Shown here piece by piece: positions 1 through 7,631 of a stretch of 64,000 nucleotides of DNA. Positions within the stretch are counted from its first letter, which is position 1. Each line of letters starts with the position of its first letter. This stretch comes from UBA5336 sp964412785. Lineage in GTDB: Bacteria > Pseudomonadota > Alphaproteobacteria > Caulobacterales > Hyphomonadaceae. Position numbers and translations under genes: made by a program. The notes under the pieces are model-generated. The model was not told where the DNA came from and did no database searches. It saw nothing but the letters and a program-made list of their open reading frames with translations. The stretch spans positions 62,001 to 126,000 of the forward strand of contig CAYPQD010000001.1 of NCBI GenBank assembly GCA_964412785.1. The letters are read 5' to 3'.

Positions 1-309
1 GACCCGGGCTCGATGCTGGCCTTCACCCGGCGCCTCGTCGCGCTGCGCCGCAGCCATGGTGCCCTCAGGAGCGGGCCGCTCACCCTCCTTGAGTCGCCAG
101 GCGACGTGCTGGCGTTCACCCGCGCTGGGGATGGCGGCCCGGCACTGACCTGCGTCTACAATCTGGGCGGCCGGTCGGTGGACTGGTCGGCGGCAGGCCT
201 GGCAGGCCATCGGGTGGTCGTCTGTGACACCGGCAGCGGCGCAGAGGGCCTTCCCGCGACCTTGCCACCCTGGTCCGGCTATTGGCTGGTACCTGGCGGC
301 GCCGCGTGA
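1..309 (+). CDS. Alpha-glucosidase (GH13), C-terminal fragment
   Basis: The reading frame is open from base 1, so the gene begins before the window and only about 102 C-terminal residues are seen. The opening DPGSML followed by a helix with LVALRRSHGALRSG is the usual junction between the GH13 catalytic barrel and the C-terminal beta domain of bacterial alpha-glucosidases. It is followed by short strands (VLAFTR, CVYNLG) and ends in SGYWLVPGGAA. The enzyme would hydrolyse terminal alpha-glucosidic bonds of maltose-type oligosaccharides. Catalytic residues lie outside the window, so the exact specificity (alpha-glucosidase, oligo-1,6-glucosidase or trehalose synthase type) cannot be told. Confidence 0.75.
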   Translation, partial: DPGSMLAFTRRLVALRRSHGALRSGPLTLLESPGDVLAFTRAGDGGPALTCVYNLGGRSVDWSAAGLAGHRVVVCDTGSGAEGLPATLPPWSGYWLVPGGAA

Positions 310-445
310 AATCCGTGTCATGAGTGAGGTTTAACGCCCAATCGGCCCGGTCCTGCACTATCCCTGTGCGGGCGCCGCAAGACGACGGCGCAAGACCGCA
401 GCAGCCGCGGGCTCCTCCTCCGGAGGGGTCCCAGGGAGACTGACC

Positions 446-841
446 ATGAAAGCCTTCACCCTCCTGACTGGCCTCGCCGTGCTGGCCGGTGCCGCCCTTG
501 CAGAGAGTATTCCGGCAGAGAGTATTCCGGCAGAGAGTATTCCGGTAGAAAGTGACCCGGCGGGCGAGCGTGTGTTCGATGCGATGGACCGCGACGGCGA
601 CGGCGCAGTGAGCGCGGCCGAATACGCCATCCACGAGGGACGAACGCATGGCGTTCCTGTCGAGGACGCGCTGGCTGAATTCGACGCGATTTCCGGCGGC
701 GATGGCAGTCTTTCGCCGCAGGACTGGGCGGCCCATGGCGGTGACGCCGCCGATGCCATCGCTTCCGATGGCGACCTGTCGATGGACGCGATTGCAGACG
801 AACCGGAGGCGCCGCGCACGACCGACGGGCAGAGCAACTAG
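446..841 (+). CDS. Secreted EF-hand domain protein with N-terminal pentapeptide repeat
   Basis: A 131-residue protein. It starts with MKAFTLLTGLAVLAGAALA, a clear Sec signal peptide, with AGGGAGA about 7 bases upstream of the ATG. Right after the predicted cleavage site come three exact copies of the AESIP pentapeptide and one degenerate copy. A canonical EF-hand loop, DRDGDGAVSAAEY (about residues 48-60), follows, with acidic or oxygen ligands at positions 1, 3, 5 and 12. A second, degenerate loop (SGGDGSLSPQDW) lies near residue 90. It is probably a periplasmic or exported calcium-binding protein; its partner is unknown. It stands alone between the alpha-glucosidase and secE, with strong hairpins behind it. 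Confidence 0.75.
   Translation: MKAFTLLTGLAVLAGAALAESIPAESIPAESIPVESDPAGERVFDAMDRDGDGAVSAAEYAIHEGRTHGVPVEDALAEFDAISGGDGSLSPQDWAAHGGDAADAIASDGDLSMDAIADEPEAPRTTDGQSN
500..559 (+). repeat. 15-bp in-frame tandem repeat (3 exact copies plus 1 degenerate)
   Basis: The unit GCAGAGAGTATTCCG occurs exactly at 500-514, 515-529 and 530-544. A diverged copy (GTAGAAAGTGACCCG) follows at 545-559. Each unit encodes AESIP. The unit is a multiple of three, so copy-number change would lengthen or shorten the mature N-terminus without a frameshift. Confidence 0.95.
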
Positions 842-855
842 CCTTCGGGGGCTTG

Positions 856-891
856 CCGGGCGGGCTGCCTGACGCCTCTCAGCCCGCCCGG
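856..891 (+). terminator. Hairpin downstream of the EF-hand gene
   Basis: CCGGGCGGGCT (856-866) and AGCCCGCCCGG (881-891) form a perfect 11-bp stem 15 bases after the EF-hand stop codon. No strong T-run follows, so termination at this site alone is uncertain. It may work with the next hairpin. Confidence 0.5.
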
Positions 892-909
892 CCCTCTTGC
901 CTCGACCTC

Positions 910-938
910 GCCCCGGCCCCGGCCGGGGCGCCTTTTTT
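910..938 (+). terminator. Rho-independent terminator between EF-hand gene and secE
   Basis: GCCCCGGC (910-917), loop CCCG, GCCGGGGC (922-929), then GCC and six T residues (933-938). This is a textbook intrinsic terminator on the plus strand. It separates the EF-hand gene from secE-nusG. Confidence 0.85.
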
Positions 939-1081
939 GCCAGAGAAGCGCGCGGAAAGGCTTGAATCCCCGGGCCGCGGCGTGCAGGGAGTGCCTTCAC
1001 AGACGGCTCAGGCATCGCTAAATCTGGCTTGCAAGGGGCGTTTGACCGCCCACGCGATTTTCCAGAACAACAAGTCGGTTC

Positions 1082-1294
1082 ATGTCAGACAAAGAGAACA
1101 AGCAATCGGTCGGTCCTGTCACCTTTGCGCGCCAGGTGCGTGCAGAGGGGGGCAAGGTGACCTGGACGTCCCGCCAGGAGACGATCGCTGCAACGATCAT
1201 GGTCGTCATCATGTCGATCATCATGGCACTTTTCCTGTTTGGCGCTGACATGGTGATCAGTTTCGCCGTCCGCCTGATCACCGGCCTGGGCTGA
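1082..1294 (+). CDS. secE: Preprotein translocase subunit SecE
   Basis: A 70-residue single-span SecE, a component of the SecYEG translocon in the inner membrane. An N-terminal cytoplasmic amphipathic segment (FARQVRAEGGKVTWTSRQET) carries the family-typical E-x-x-K-V-x-W-x-x-R-x-E pattern. One transmembrane helix follows (about residues 35-60, IMVVIMSIIMALFLFGADMV). The short one-span form is usual outside enterobacteria. nusG starts 32 bases downstream, the classical secE-nusG pairing. Confidence 0.95.
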   Translation: MSDKENKQSVGPVTFARQVRAEGGKVTWTSRQETIAATIMVVIMSIIMALFLFGADMVISFAVRLITGLG

Positions 1295-1326
1295 GCCTGC
1301 ACATGCACACAGGGAGCGCATCCGCC

Positions 1327-1869
1327 ATGGCCGAGGCCAAGTGGTACATCGTCCACGCCTATTCCAATTTCGAGAAGAAGGTCGCCTCCTCGATCCTCGA
1401 ACAGGCTGAGCGCAAGGGCCTCGACCATCTGATCGAGTCGATCGAGGTGCCGACCGAAGAGGTCGTCAAGGTCGATCGTGGCAAGAAGCGCACGGTCGAG
1501 CAGCGCTACTTCCCGGGCTATGTCCTGCTGAAGGCCGAATTGACAGATGATGTCTACCACCTGGTCAAGGACACGCCGAAGGTGACGGGCTTTCTCGGCG
1601 CCGATGGCGGCAAACGTCCGCTGCCGGTACGCCAGCGCGAGGTCGACCGGATTCTCGGCACCGCCGAGGAGGCGCCCGACCGGCCGCGTCCGCAGGTCAC
1701 CTTCGAGATCGGCCAGCGCGTGCGGGTCAATGACGGCCCCTTCCAGAGCTTTGAGGGCTCGGTGGAAGAGGTCGATGAGGCGCAGGCCCGCCTGAAGGTC
1801 ACCGTCTCGATTTTCGGCCGTGAGACTCCGGTCGACCTGGAATACGATCAGGTCGAGAAGATCGACTAA
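1327..1869 (+). CDS. nusG: Transcription termination/antitermination factor NusG
   Basis: A 180-residue NusG starting MAEAKWYIVHAYSNFEKKV. This ATG (1327) is preferred over an upstream in-frame one at 1303 because AGGGAG lies 10 bases ahead and the family begins with this segment. The NGN domain (about 1-115) contains RYFPGYVLL, which contacts RNA polymerase. The C-terminal KOW domain (about 125-180) contains FEIGQRVRVNDGPFQSFEG and binds Rho or ribosomal S10. It follows secE. Unusually it is followed by tRNA-His and a sugar dehydrogenase rather than by rplK-rplA-rplJ-rplL. Confidence 0.97.
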   Translation: MAEAKWYIVHAYSNFEKKVASSILEQAERKGLDHLIESIEVPTEEVVKVDRGKKRTVEQRYFPGYVLLKAELTDDVYHLVKDTPKVTGFLGADGGKRPLPVRQREVDRILGTAEEAPDRPRPQVTFEIGQRVRVNDGPFQSFEGSVEEVDEAQARLKVTVSIFGRETPVDLEYDQVEKID

Positions 1870-1935
1870 TCGCCGCGCGGCTCTCACCGGGCCGCTTGAA
1901 CCAGGCCAGGGGTTGGCGTATCCCCACTCTCCCGG

Positions 1936-2012
1936 GCCGCCTTAGCTCAGTAGGTTAGAGCGCTAGATTGTGGATCTAGAGGTCCCCCGTTCGATCCGGG
2001 GAGGCGGTACCA
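1936..2012 (+). tRNA. tRNA-His (GTG anticodon), A73/U72 variant, CCA encoded
   Basis: A 77-nt cloverleaf. Acceptor arms are 1936-1942 and 2002-2008 with a G1:U72 wobble. D-stem is GCTC/GAGC. Anticodon stem CTAGA/TCTAG closes loop TTGTGGA, so the anticodon is GTG (1970-1972). T-stem is CCCCG/CGGGG with loop TTCGATC. The discriminator is A (2009) and CCA (2010-2012) is encoded. Base -1 in the genome is G (1935), but it would face A73, not the C73 found in most bacteria. A73 together with U72 matches the divergent tRNA-His of a Caulobacter-containing alphaproteobacterial subgroup. Confidence 0.95.
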
Positions 2013-2047
2013 CCCCTTCCTGGCCGTGCCCGCCGGTCGGCCGGTGC

Positions 2048-3898
2048 TCAGTCACCGCTTCGGTGACAGTTCGGTCGGCTGCGTCCGGCCGTGCAATTGG
2101 TGATCCACCAGGCCAGGTCGAGGTATTCCGGATAGGTCAGTTTCACCCGCGGCATGTTTGAGCCGGCAAATTCCGCATCCGGATTGTTGAGGTAGCGGCG
2201 CAGCCTTTCCTCGCTCCACACTTCATCGCGGCCGGTCATGGCCTGCGAATAGGGAAAGCCCTCAAGACTGCCGACCCGCCGTCCGATGACGCCATAGAGG
2301 TGCGGCGCGGCGACAAGCTCTTGGGTGTGCACGGCATGGCAGGACGAGCAGTGGGTGTCGAACAGGATCTGACCGGCATGGGCGCTCGCCGAGACCCGTT
2401 CGGCGTCGATCTGCGCCGTCACGGCGCGAACAGCTTCATAGCCCGACACCTGCAGGGACCGGTCAAGCGGCTGCTCGCCGGGCTTGAGGTCGCGACGGCG
2501 TTGCAGGATCAAAAGACGGCTGGAATCGGTGAGCATCGCCACGCGCCCGTCGGGCAGTTCGGCAATGTCGCGGATGCGCTCGCCAATCTCGATGCGTTCG
2601 GCATAAACGATCTCGCGGCCCTCGCGCCGAAGGCGCCAGAGGGCCTGGTTCTCAAGGGTGGCCAGAAGCAGGTCGCCCTGCCAGAGCGGGAAGTGGTCGC
2701 CGGTCAATTCCTCCAGCGCGCCGACAGCGATGGACGGCAAGAACGCGAATTCCGGAACGGTATAGCCGTCATGGCGCCCCTGCTGCCGGTTGAGCGGCCA
2801 GGGCCGGCGCGGGAAGCCATAGCCCATGCCAAGGGAGACATCCGGCCAGCCATAATTGCCCTCCGGTTCTATGATGTTGATCTCGTCGCCGCCATTGGGG
2901 CCGTGCTCGGATTCAAACAGGACGCCGTCGCGTGTCAGAACCAGCCCCTGGGGATTGCGCAGGCCGCGAGCAAGGATGCGCGACTGACCGGTCGCAAGGT
3001 CGAGTTCGTGGATCTTGCCGAGGTCGACATCGCCGGACTGGGCGGCGCGCACGTCGGAGTGGTTTCCGTCATAATCATAATCGCCGATCGAGATCAGCAG
3101 CGTGCCGCGACCGGTGAGGATGAGCGCGCCGCCATCGCGCAGGCCGGAAAACAGGTTGCCCTCGCGCTTGGGACCCATGCAGGGTTCGGCCTCGAACACC
3201 GGCTCGAACGGCCCGGCGATGGCCAGGCCTTCGCGATCGGCGACGAGGTCAGCGCGGCTGACAACAAAGCGGAAGCACTCATCGTCATAGCGGTTGTGGC
3301 TGACATAGAGATCATAGCGCCCGCGGCCGCGGGGCCGGGCAGCCAGGTCCATCGTCCGGATCCAGGCGCGGTTGAACAGGGGTTCGCGGGCAAACGCGCT
3401 CTGCTCGAAGTCCTCAAGCCGGATCGGCACGCGCGGCTCCAGGAAAGTGATCGCGGCGGTGCCCGCCCGGCGGTCCTCGCGCACGACGCCAAAGCGCCCC
3501 TTCGGCGTGACGAACAGGATCGACCCGTCGATGGGCAGGAGGCCGCCGCCATTGCCATAGAAATCACCGAGCGGGATGCTGGCAAGCTGGAGGGATTCAA
3601 GCGTGCTCTCCAGGTCGGCATAGGGCACCTCTACCGTGTCACCGGCGTCACGGCGCCAAGCATCAAGGTGCCTGCCGCCACTATCGGCAAGCGCGCGCAC
3701 CCGAAGCTTCAGGTGCTCGAACGCGTCGGTCCGGGTGAACAGGACACCGCTGGCAAAGGCCGCCGCGACGAGGGCGCCGATGACGGCGCAGAGACACCCC
3801 GTCCATAGCCAGCGCGGCCGGCCAGCGAGATCCTTTACCGTAAAATAGCGTGGTACGCCGACGAGCCACTGCAGCGCGCCGGCCTGTCGTCTGTCCAT
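2048..3898 (-). CDS. PQQ-dependent sugar dehydrogenase fused to cytochrome c
   Basis: A 616-residue membrane-anchored periplasmic oxidase candidate. One N-terminal transmembrane anchor (about 31-53) is followed by a six-bladed propeller of the soluble PQQ glucose/sorbosone dehydrogenase family. The family signature is seen as GLRNPQGL and HGPNGGDEIN. The C-terminal domain is a class I cytochrome c, with haem site CSSCH at 517-521 and probable axial Met in SNMPRVKLT. Electrons from sugar oxidation could pass intramolecularly to the haem. It is a clear paralogue of the gene at 16590-18389 but stands alone here. Substrate unknown; PQQ use is inferred from the family. Confidence 0.8.
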   Translation of the reverse strand: MDRRQAGALQWLVGVPRYFTVKDLAGRPRWLWTGCLCAVIGALVAAAFASGVLFTRTDAFEHLKLRVRALADSGGRHLDAWRRDAGDTVEVPYADLESTLESLQLASIPLGDFYGNGGGLLPIDGSILFVTPKGRFGVVREDRRAGTAAITFLEPRVPIRLEDFEQSAFAREPLFNRAWIRTMDLAARPRGRGRYDLYVSHNRYDDECFRFVVSRADLVADREGLAIAGPFEPVFEAEPCMGPKREGNLFSGLRDGGALILTGRGTLLISIGDYDYDGNHSDVRAAQSGDVDLGKIHELDLATGQSRILARGLRNPQGLVLTRDGVLFESEHGPNGGDEINIIEPEGNYGWPDVSLGMGYGFPRRPWPLNRQQGRHDGYTVPEFAFLPSIAVGALEELTGDHFPLWQGDLLLATLENQALWRLRREGREIVYAERIEIGERIRDIAELPDGRVAMLTDSSRLLILQRRRDLKPGEQPLDRSLQVSGYEAVRAVTAQIDAERVSASAHAGQILFDTHCSSCHAVHTQELVAAPHLYGVIGRRVGSLEGFPYSQAMTGRDEVWSEERLRRYLNNPDAEFAGSNMPRVKLTYPEYLDLAWWITNCTAGRSRPNCHRSGD

Positions 3899-4121
3899 GG
3901 GTTAACCCCCTTGTCCAGCGGTCGGGCCATTGTTCCGATAAGTAACGCAAGAAGCCGGCCGGGCACCATGGTGAAGTCCGCACAAAAAGTCGCATGCCTG
4001 AACGCGAAGCCGTCCGGGCACGAATGACGCGCGCGACGGGCCGGACCGTGTCCCGGACGGTGTGAAAACGTGGCCTGCATGGACAAATTCTTGCCAGCAG
4101 GTTAAATCTGCAAATGAATTC

Positions 4122-6023
4122 ATGAGCCCCTCGGGGAGGGTGAACGCCTTGCTCAGACCTGTTCTCCACGTCATCCGCCGTGTGCGCGGTTTCCGACACA
4201 AGACGCCGGCGATCGTGGCCTTTCTCCTCGGAATCGCGCTGGCCCTGCCGATGCTGATGCTGGGACGCGATGAGGCGCTTGCCCGTCCGGCGTCTGATTA
4301 TGCAGCGTCCGCGCTGGTATTCCAGCCGACCGGCATGCAGGCGCCGACCAATGCCCCATGGTCGCGACTGATCGCCGGCGAGGGATTTGAGAAGGTCACA
4401 TCGGTCGGTGTGACACCGGCGGGCGACATGGTGTTCGGGGGTGTCAGTCTCGACCTCGATGGCCGGCGCCCGACCGAAGCCCTGCGCGTGGTGACCAGCC
4501 CGCGCGGCCTGCTGAAGGAGAGCCTGCGGCTTGATACCGACCGGCTGGAGCATGTGGTAGACGTGACGATTGCGCCATCGGGGGCGGCGTTCGTGTCGAG
4601 CTGGCAAAACCGCCACCTTGCAATCGCGCGTTATGACACCGGCGAGCGGCCGGACTGGGTGCACGACATGCACCTGCCTGATGCTGCGGGCTGGGGCCGG
4701 CTTGCGCCGCTCCGTGATGGCGGCGTGGTGGTGGCGATTGCCGGTTCTGCCGGCGCCGGGCGTGTCGGGGCGCGCCTCGTCGATGCCTACGGCCAGCCCG
4801 GATGGGCGCTCGACTTTGACACCGGCCTGGGTGAAATACGCGAGTTCGGGGTCAGTGAGGGCGCAGATGGCTCGCTCTGGATTGCCGGCTCCGGGCCGGG
4901 CAATGATGGTGTGTCCCGCGTCTGGCTGGCAAGGCTGGATCCTATGGGACACCCTGCCTGGGAGACGGTGCTGCCCTTCGAGGGTGGCCGTCACCTTGCC
5001 GATATCGCCGCCGATGCCCGCGGCCTCTGGTTGCTCAGTTCCGGCGAGGGGTCTGGCCTCTCGCGGATCGGGCTTGGCGGCGTCCTGCGCAAGGAAGTCA
5101 TGCTGCCGGCGCTGGTTGCCGAGATGCCGAACCGGCTGGCGGCAAGCAGCCTTGATGGCGATATCTTCCTGATCGGCGTGCTGTCGGATGGCGGTGATGC
5201 GGGCGGGCGCTATCTTGCGCGCTTTGATCCCAATGCCCGGCCGGTCTGGCAGATGCTGCGCCACCAGCGCCCGGGTACGGTGGTCGAGGACATCGCCGTG
5301 TCGCTCGACGGCCTGCTTGTTGCCGGGGGAGCGGCAAGCGAAGGCGAGCTGCCCGATGCTGAACTGCTGCTCCTGGCCCTGTCCGATTCCGGCGCCTTCC
5401 CGCCGGATTATGGTGGGCGCCCCAGCGAGACGGGCGAGGAGGCAGCGCCCTTCCTCCTGGCGGGTGCAGCGCAGGCACGGAGCACGAGCGAGCCGGCCGC
5501 GCACCGGGCTGAGGTCCGCGCGGCGAGCCTGTCGACCCGCGACGGGGATGCGCCGGGCGCTGTGGCCATGCCGGCATCGGCGTCGGTGGAGCCTCGCAAA
5601 TCAGCGCCGCAGACGGCCGGGCCAGCCAAGGCGGCTGCAAGTCCCTCGCCCGCCTCAGTGGCGGTGGCCGACATTAAGCTTCAAGGACCTGCTCCTCTAC
5701 TGGCGGCGCCGATGCCCGCCAGCCAACCGACCGACGTGACCGGTTCGCCGGCCCCGCAGGTGGACACAGAAGCTCCGGCGAGCGCGGCGACTGCGGAGGC
5801 TGCAACGGCGCAAACCTATCATTATGCCTGTACCTTCACGTGCCGGGCGCCGCATGAGGACCTGGTGAAATACCCGGTCAGGCACGTCATCCGCAACGTA
5901 TCCGATGCGGACCCGGAGCGCTTTTCAAGTGACATGCAGATCATGACCCATGGCGTCTGCATGGCATCGGGTGGCACCTGGCTGCACGAGAACGCCGAGC
6001 CGGTCTGCGAGGCGATCCGCTAA
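4122..6023 (+). CDS. Membrane-anchored beta-propeller-like protein with Cys-containing C-terminal domain, function unknown
   Basis: About 633 residues from the ATG at 4122. The frame is open upstream to a GTG at 4062, and a TTG at 4149 with GGGGAGG nine bases ahead is another credible start. A basic N-terminus and one hydrophobic helix (IVAFLLGIALALPMLML) suggest a signal anchor. The middle has at least four repeats built around ARxDxxGxPxW (for example ARLDPMGHPAWE, ARFDPNARPVWQ), as in beta-propeller repeat proteins. An Ala/Pro/Ser-rich linker (about 130 residues) leads to a compact tail of some 65 residues with four cysteines (CTFTC, GVC, VCEA). I recognise no family for the tail. Confidence 0.7.
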   Translation: MSPSGRVNALLRPVLHVIRRVRGFRHKTPAIVAFLLGIALALPMLMLGRDEALARPASDYAASALVFQPTGMQAPTNAPWSRLIAGEGFEKVTSVGVTPAGDMVFGGVSLDLDGRRPTEALRVVTSPRGLLKESLRLDTDRLEHVVDVTIAPSGAAFVSSWQNRHLAIARYDTGERPDWVHDMHLPDAAGWGRLAPLRDGGVVVAIAGSAGAGRVGARLVDAYGQPGWALDFDTGLGEIREFGVSEGADGSLWIAGSGPGNDGVSRVWLARLDPMGHPAWETVLPFEGGRHLADIAADARGLWLLSSGEGSGLSRIGLGGVLRKEVMLPALVAEMPNRLAASSLDGDIFLIGVLSDGGDAGGRYLARFDPNARPVWQMLRHQRPGTVVEDIAVSLDGLLVAGGAASEGELPDAELLLLALSDSGAFPPDYGGRPSETGEEAAPFLLAGAAQARSTSEPAAHRAEVRAASLSTRDGDAPGAVAMPASASVEPRKSAPQTAGPAKAAASPSPASVAVADIKLQGPAPLLAAPMPASQPTDVTGSPAPQVDTEAPASAATAEAATAQTYHYACTFTCRAPHEDLVKYPVRHVIRNVSDADPERFSSDMQIMTHGVCMASGGTWLHENAEPVCEAIR

Positions 6024-6070
6024 AGCGTTCGCGGGCGAAACGGGAACCGGTTCGCCGTCCGCAAACGCTT
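6023..6070. repeat. Large imperfect palindrome after the propeller gene
   Basis: Outer arms AAGCGTT (6023-6029) and AACGCTT (6064-6070) enclose partly complementary inner arms around the core GGGAACCGGTT. It overlaps the last base of the stop codon at 6021-6023. The layout resembles dispersed palindromic elements common in alphaproteobacterial intergenic DNA. It could also act as a bidirectional transcription stop between the convergent genes ending at 6023 and 6185. Confidence 0.6.
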
Positions 6071-6184
6071 AAACACAAAGAACTGTAGCGGAGCGATCAG
6101 CCCATACGGCCGGGCGCCGCTACAGGCCACTGCCGGACCGGTCCTGCCGCGTGCCTGAAACGGCCGCGGCTGCACCAGTGTCGG

Positions 6185-6556
6185 TCAGCTGTCGCCCGGG
6201 GACGCGCGTTCCTGCCCCTTCGCCAGGGCCCGCTGCCAGAGCATGTCCACCAACTCCGCCTTGTCGCGCCCACGCATGTCGACCGCGCTTGCCAGGTTGA
6301 AGTCACGCAGGACCGCGCGCAGGTCGGCTGCCACCATGGCAGCGAACTCGGCGCGGAACCGGGCCTCGTCGCCCGACAGGGCCATGGCGATCGGATTGAG
6401 CAAGTGCCGCCGGTCTGCAGCGTCGAAGACGATCTCTCCGCCCAGCGCCTTCACCAGCCGTGCGGCAAAGGCTGGATTGCCGCGCGCCTCGTCCCGGATC
6501 TCCTCGAAGAAGCGGTCAAGGCAGGCGAGCGCGTCTAGTCTCTTACCGGTGTCCAT
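6185..6556 (-). CDS. Small hypothetical protein overlapping the ParA-like gene
   Basis: A 123-residue, largely helical, soluble-looking protein with no signal peptide or membrane segment, rich in Ala, Arg, Asp and Glu. Its start overlaps the 3' end of the upstream ParA-like gene by 22 bases, so the two are probably translationally coupled. I see no ParB-type helix-turn-helix or CTPase motif. Partnership with the ATPase is inferred from the overlap only. I do not recognise the family. Confidence 0.65.
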   Translation of the reverse strand: MDTGKRLDALACLDRFFEEIRDEARGNPAFAARLVKALGGEIVFDAADRRHLLNPIAMALSGDEARFRAEFAAMVAADLRAVLRDFNLASAVDMRGRDKAELVDMLWQRALAKGQERASPGDS

Positions 6557-7455
6557 CGCTCGCCGGTCCGTTTCGAGAGATAGTCCACATAGCGCTGTGC
6601 GAGCTTGCGCACGTCGCCGACCACCGATGCATACTTTCCGCGAAAGGAATTGTAGCTGTCAGGGGCCGGGCGATCCATTGCCTTCAGGACGCTGACCGAT
6701 TCCGGAATGGTTGCCCCGATAAAGCGGTCCTTGAGGTAGACGTCCTGGATGTCGCCCTTCATCTGCCGCGACAGGGCGGTGGAGCGGAAGCGGGTAATCA
6801 CCACAAAGCTCTCCTCAGCGAGGCCCGGATTGATGTGGTTGCCGACCCAGTCGGCGAACTGTCGGGTGCCCCAAATCGAGACCTGGTCGGCGAGGGTCGG
6901 CATGACGAAGGTGTGCGCCGTCGCCAGCGCTGCCCGGGCGAGCGGCGACAGGTGGGGCGGACAGTCGACGAGGATGACCTCATAAAGCGACAGCAGGGGC
7001 TCGACGGCGGCAGCGAAGTGCTGGCTGAGCGCCGTCGCGAGCGTCGCCGGCGTGCCGCCATTGGAGTACCAGTCCTCCTCCAGGGACATTTCGCCGAACC
7101 GCAGTTTCGGGTGTGAGGGCAGGATCGAGATCCAGCCGAGCCGCTTGTCGCGCTCCTCGGCCTTGCGAAGTTCCTCGATCGAGACCGCGTTCGGCACGAT
7201 GAAGGGACCGGCAGCCGGGCGCGCCCCCTCGACAAACTGCTGCAGCAGGTGGTGGGTGCCCTTGCCCTGCTCGTCGGCGGCGCGCAGGCCGGCCTCTGTC
7301 AGCAGCATCTGGCTGGAATTGGCCTGGGCATCGAGGTCGATGACGAGAACGTCGAGCCCGAAATAATAGGCCAGGCCGTCGGCGAGCATGACCGTTGTCG
7401 TGGATTTTCCGACGCCCCCCTTGAGGTTGGCGACCGCGGCGATGTTGGCCGACAT
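6535..7455 (-). CDS. ParA/MinD-family ATPase, orphan
   Basis: A 306-residue P-loop ATPase starting MSANIAAVANLKGGVGKST. The start at 7455 places the deviant Walker A (KGGVGKST, residues 12-19) at the usual distance from the N-terminus. The long upstream extension is unlike the family. LVIDLDAQANSS is the Walker A' segment and VILVDCPPHLSPLARAAL the Walker B region. Such ATPases position chromosomes, plasmids or protein cargos by dimerising on DNA. No parB or centromere-like repeat is seen nearby; the small overlapping gene at 6185-6556 is the only candidate partner. Confidence 0.88.
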   Translation of the reverse strand: MSANIAAVANLKGGVGKSTTTVMLADGLAYYFGLDVLVIDLDAQANSSQMLLTEAGLRAADEQGKGTHHLLQQFVEGARPAAGPFIVPNAVSIEELRKAEERDKRLGWISILPSHPKLRFGEMSLEEDWYSNGGTPATLATALSQHFAAAVEPLLSLYEVILVDCPPHLSPLARAALATAHTFVMPTLADQVSIWGTRQFADWVGNHINPGLAEESFVVITRFRSTALSRQMKGDIQDVYLKDRFIGATIPESVSVLKAMDRPAPDSYNSFRGKYASVVGDVRKLAQRYVDYLSKRTGERWTPVRD

Positions 7456-7631
7456 TCTCGGGCTCCGGTGGGTTTCGGGGCGAGCGTGACGCAATTCCAT
7501 ATCGTGCCAGTCCGTGATTACAAGACAAGCTGTTGCAAACGCTGCACCAGATCGCGCCATCCCCCGGGCTGGAGCCGTTCTTGCAGGCCGACGCGGCCGG
7601 ATGGCCCGGCCGAAAAGGAGAATGCGTCGCC

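Noticed and set aside
500..559. Repeat array considered as CRISPR
   Set aside because: Units are directly adjacent, 15 bp, in a coding frame and without spacers.
2051..2067. GTCACCG-CTT-CGGTGAC hairpin considered as tRNA-His terminator
   Set aside because: It lies inside the 3' coding end of the convergent dehydrogenase gene and has no T-run; a role in termination cannot be supported.
2300..3808. Long plus-strand open frame (about 500 codons)
   Set aside because: It is antisense to the PQQ dehydrogenase-cytochrome c gene, shows no recognisable motif and is the mirror frame expected in GC-rich DNA.
3681..5504. Long minus-strand open frame (about 600 codons)
   Set aside because: It spans the end of one gene, an intergenic region and the antisense of another; Arg/His/Pro-rich composition with no domain.
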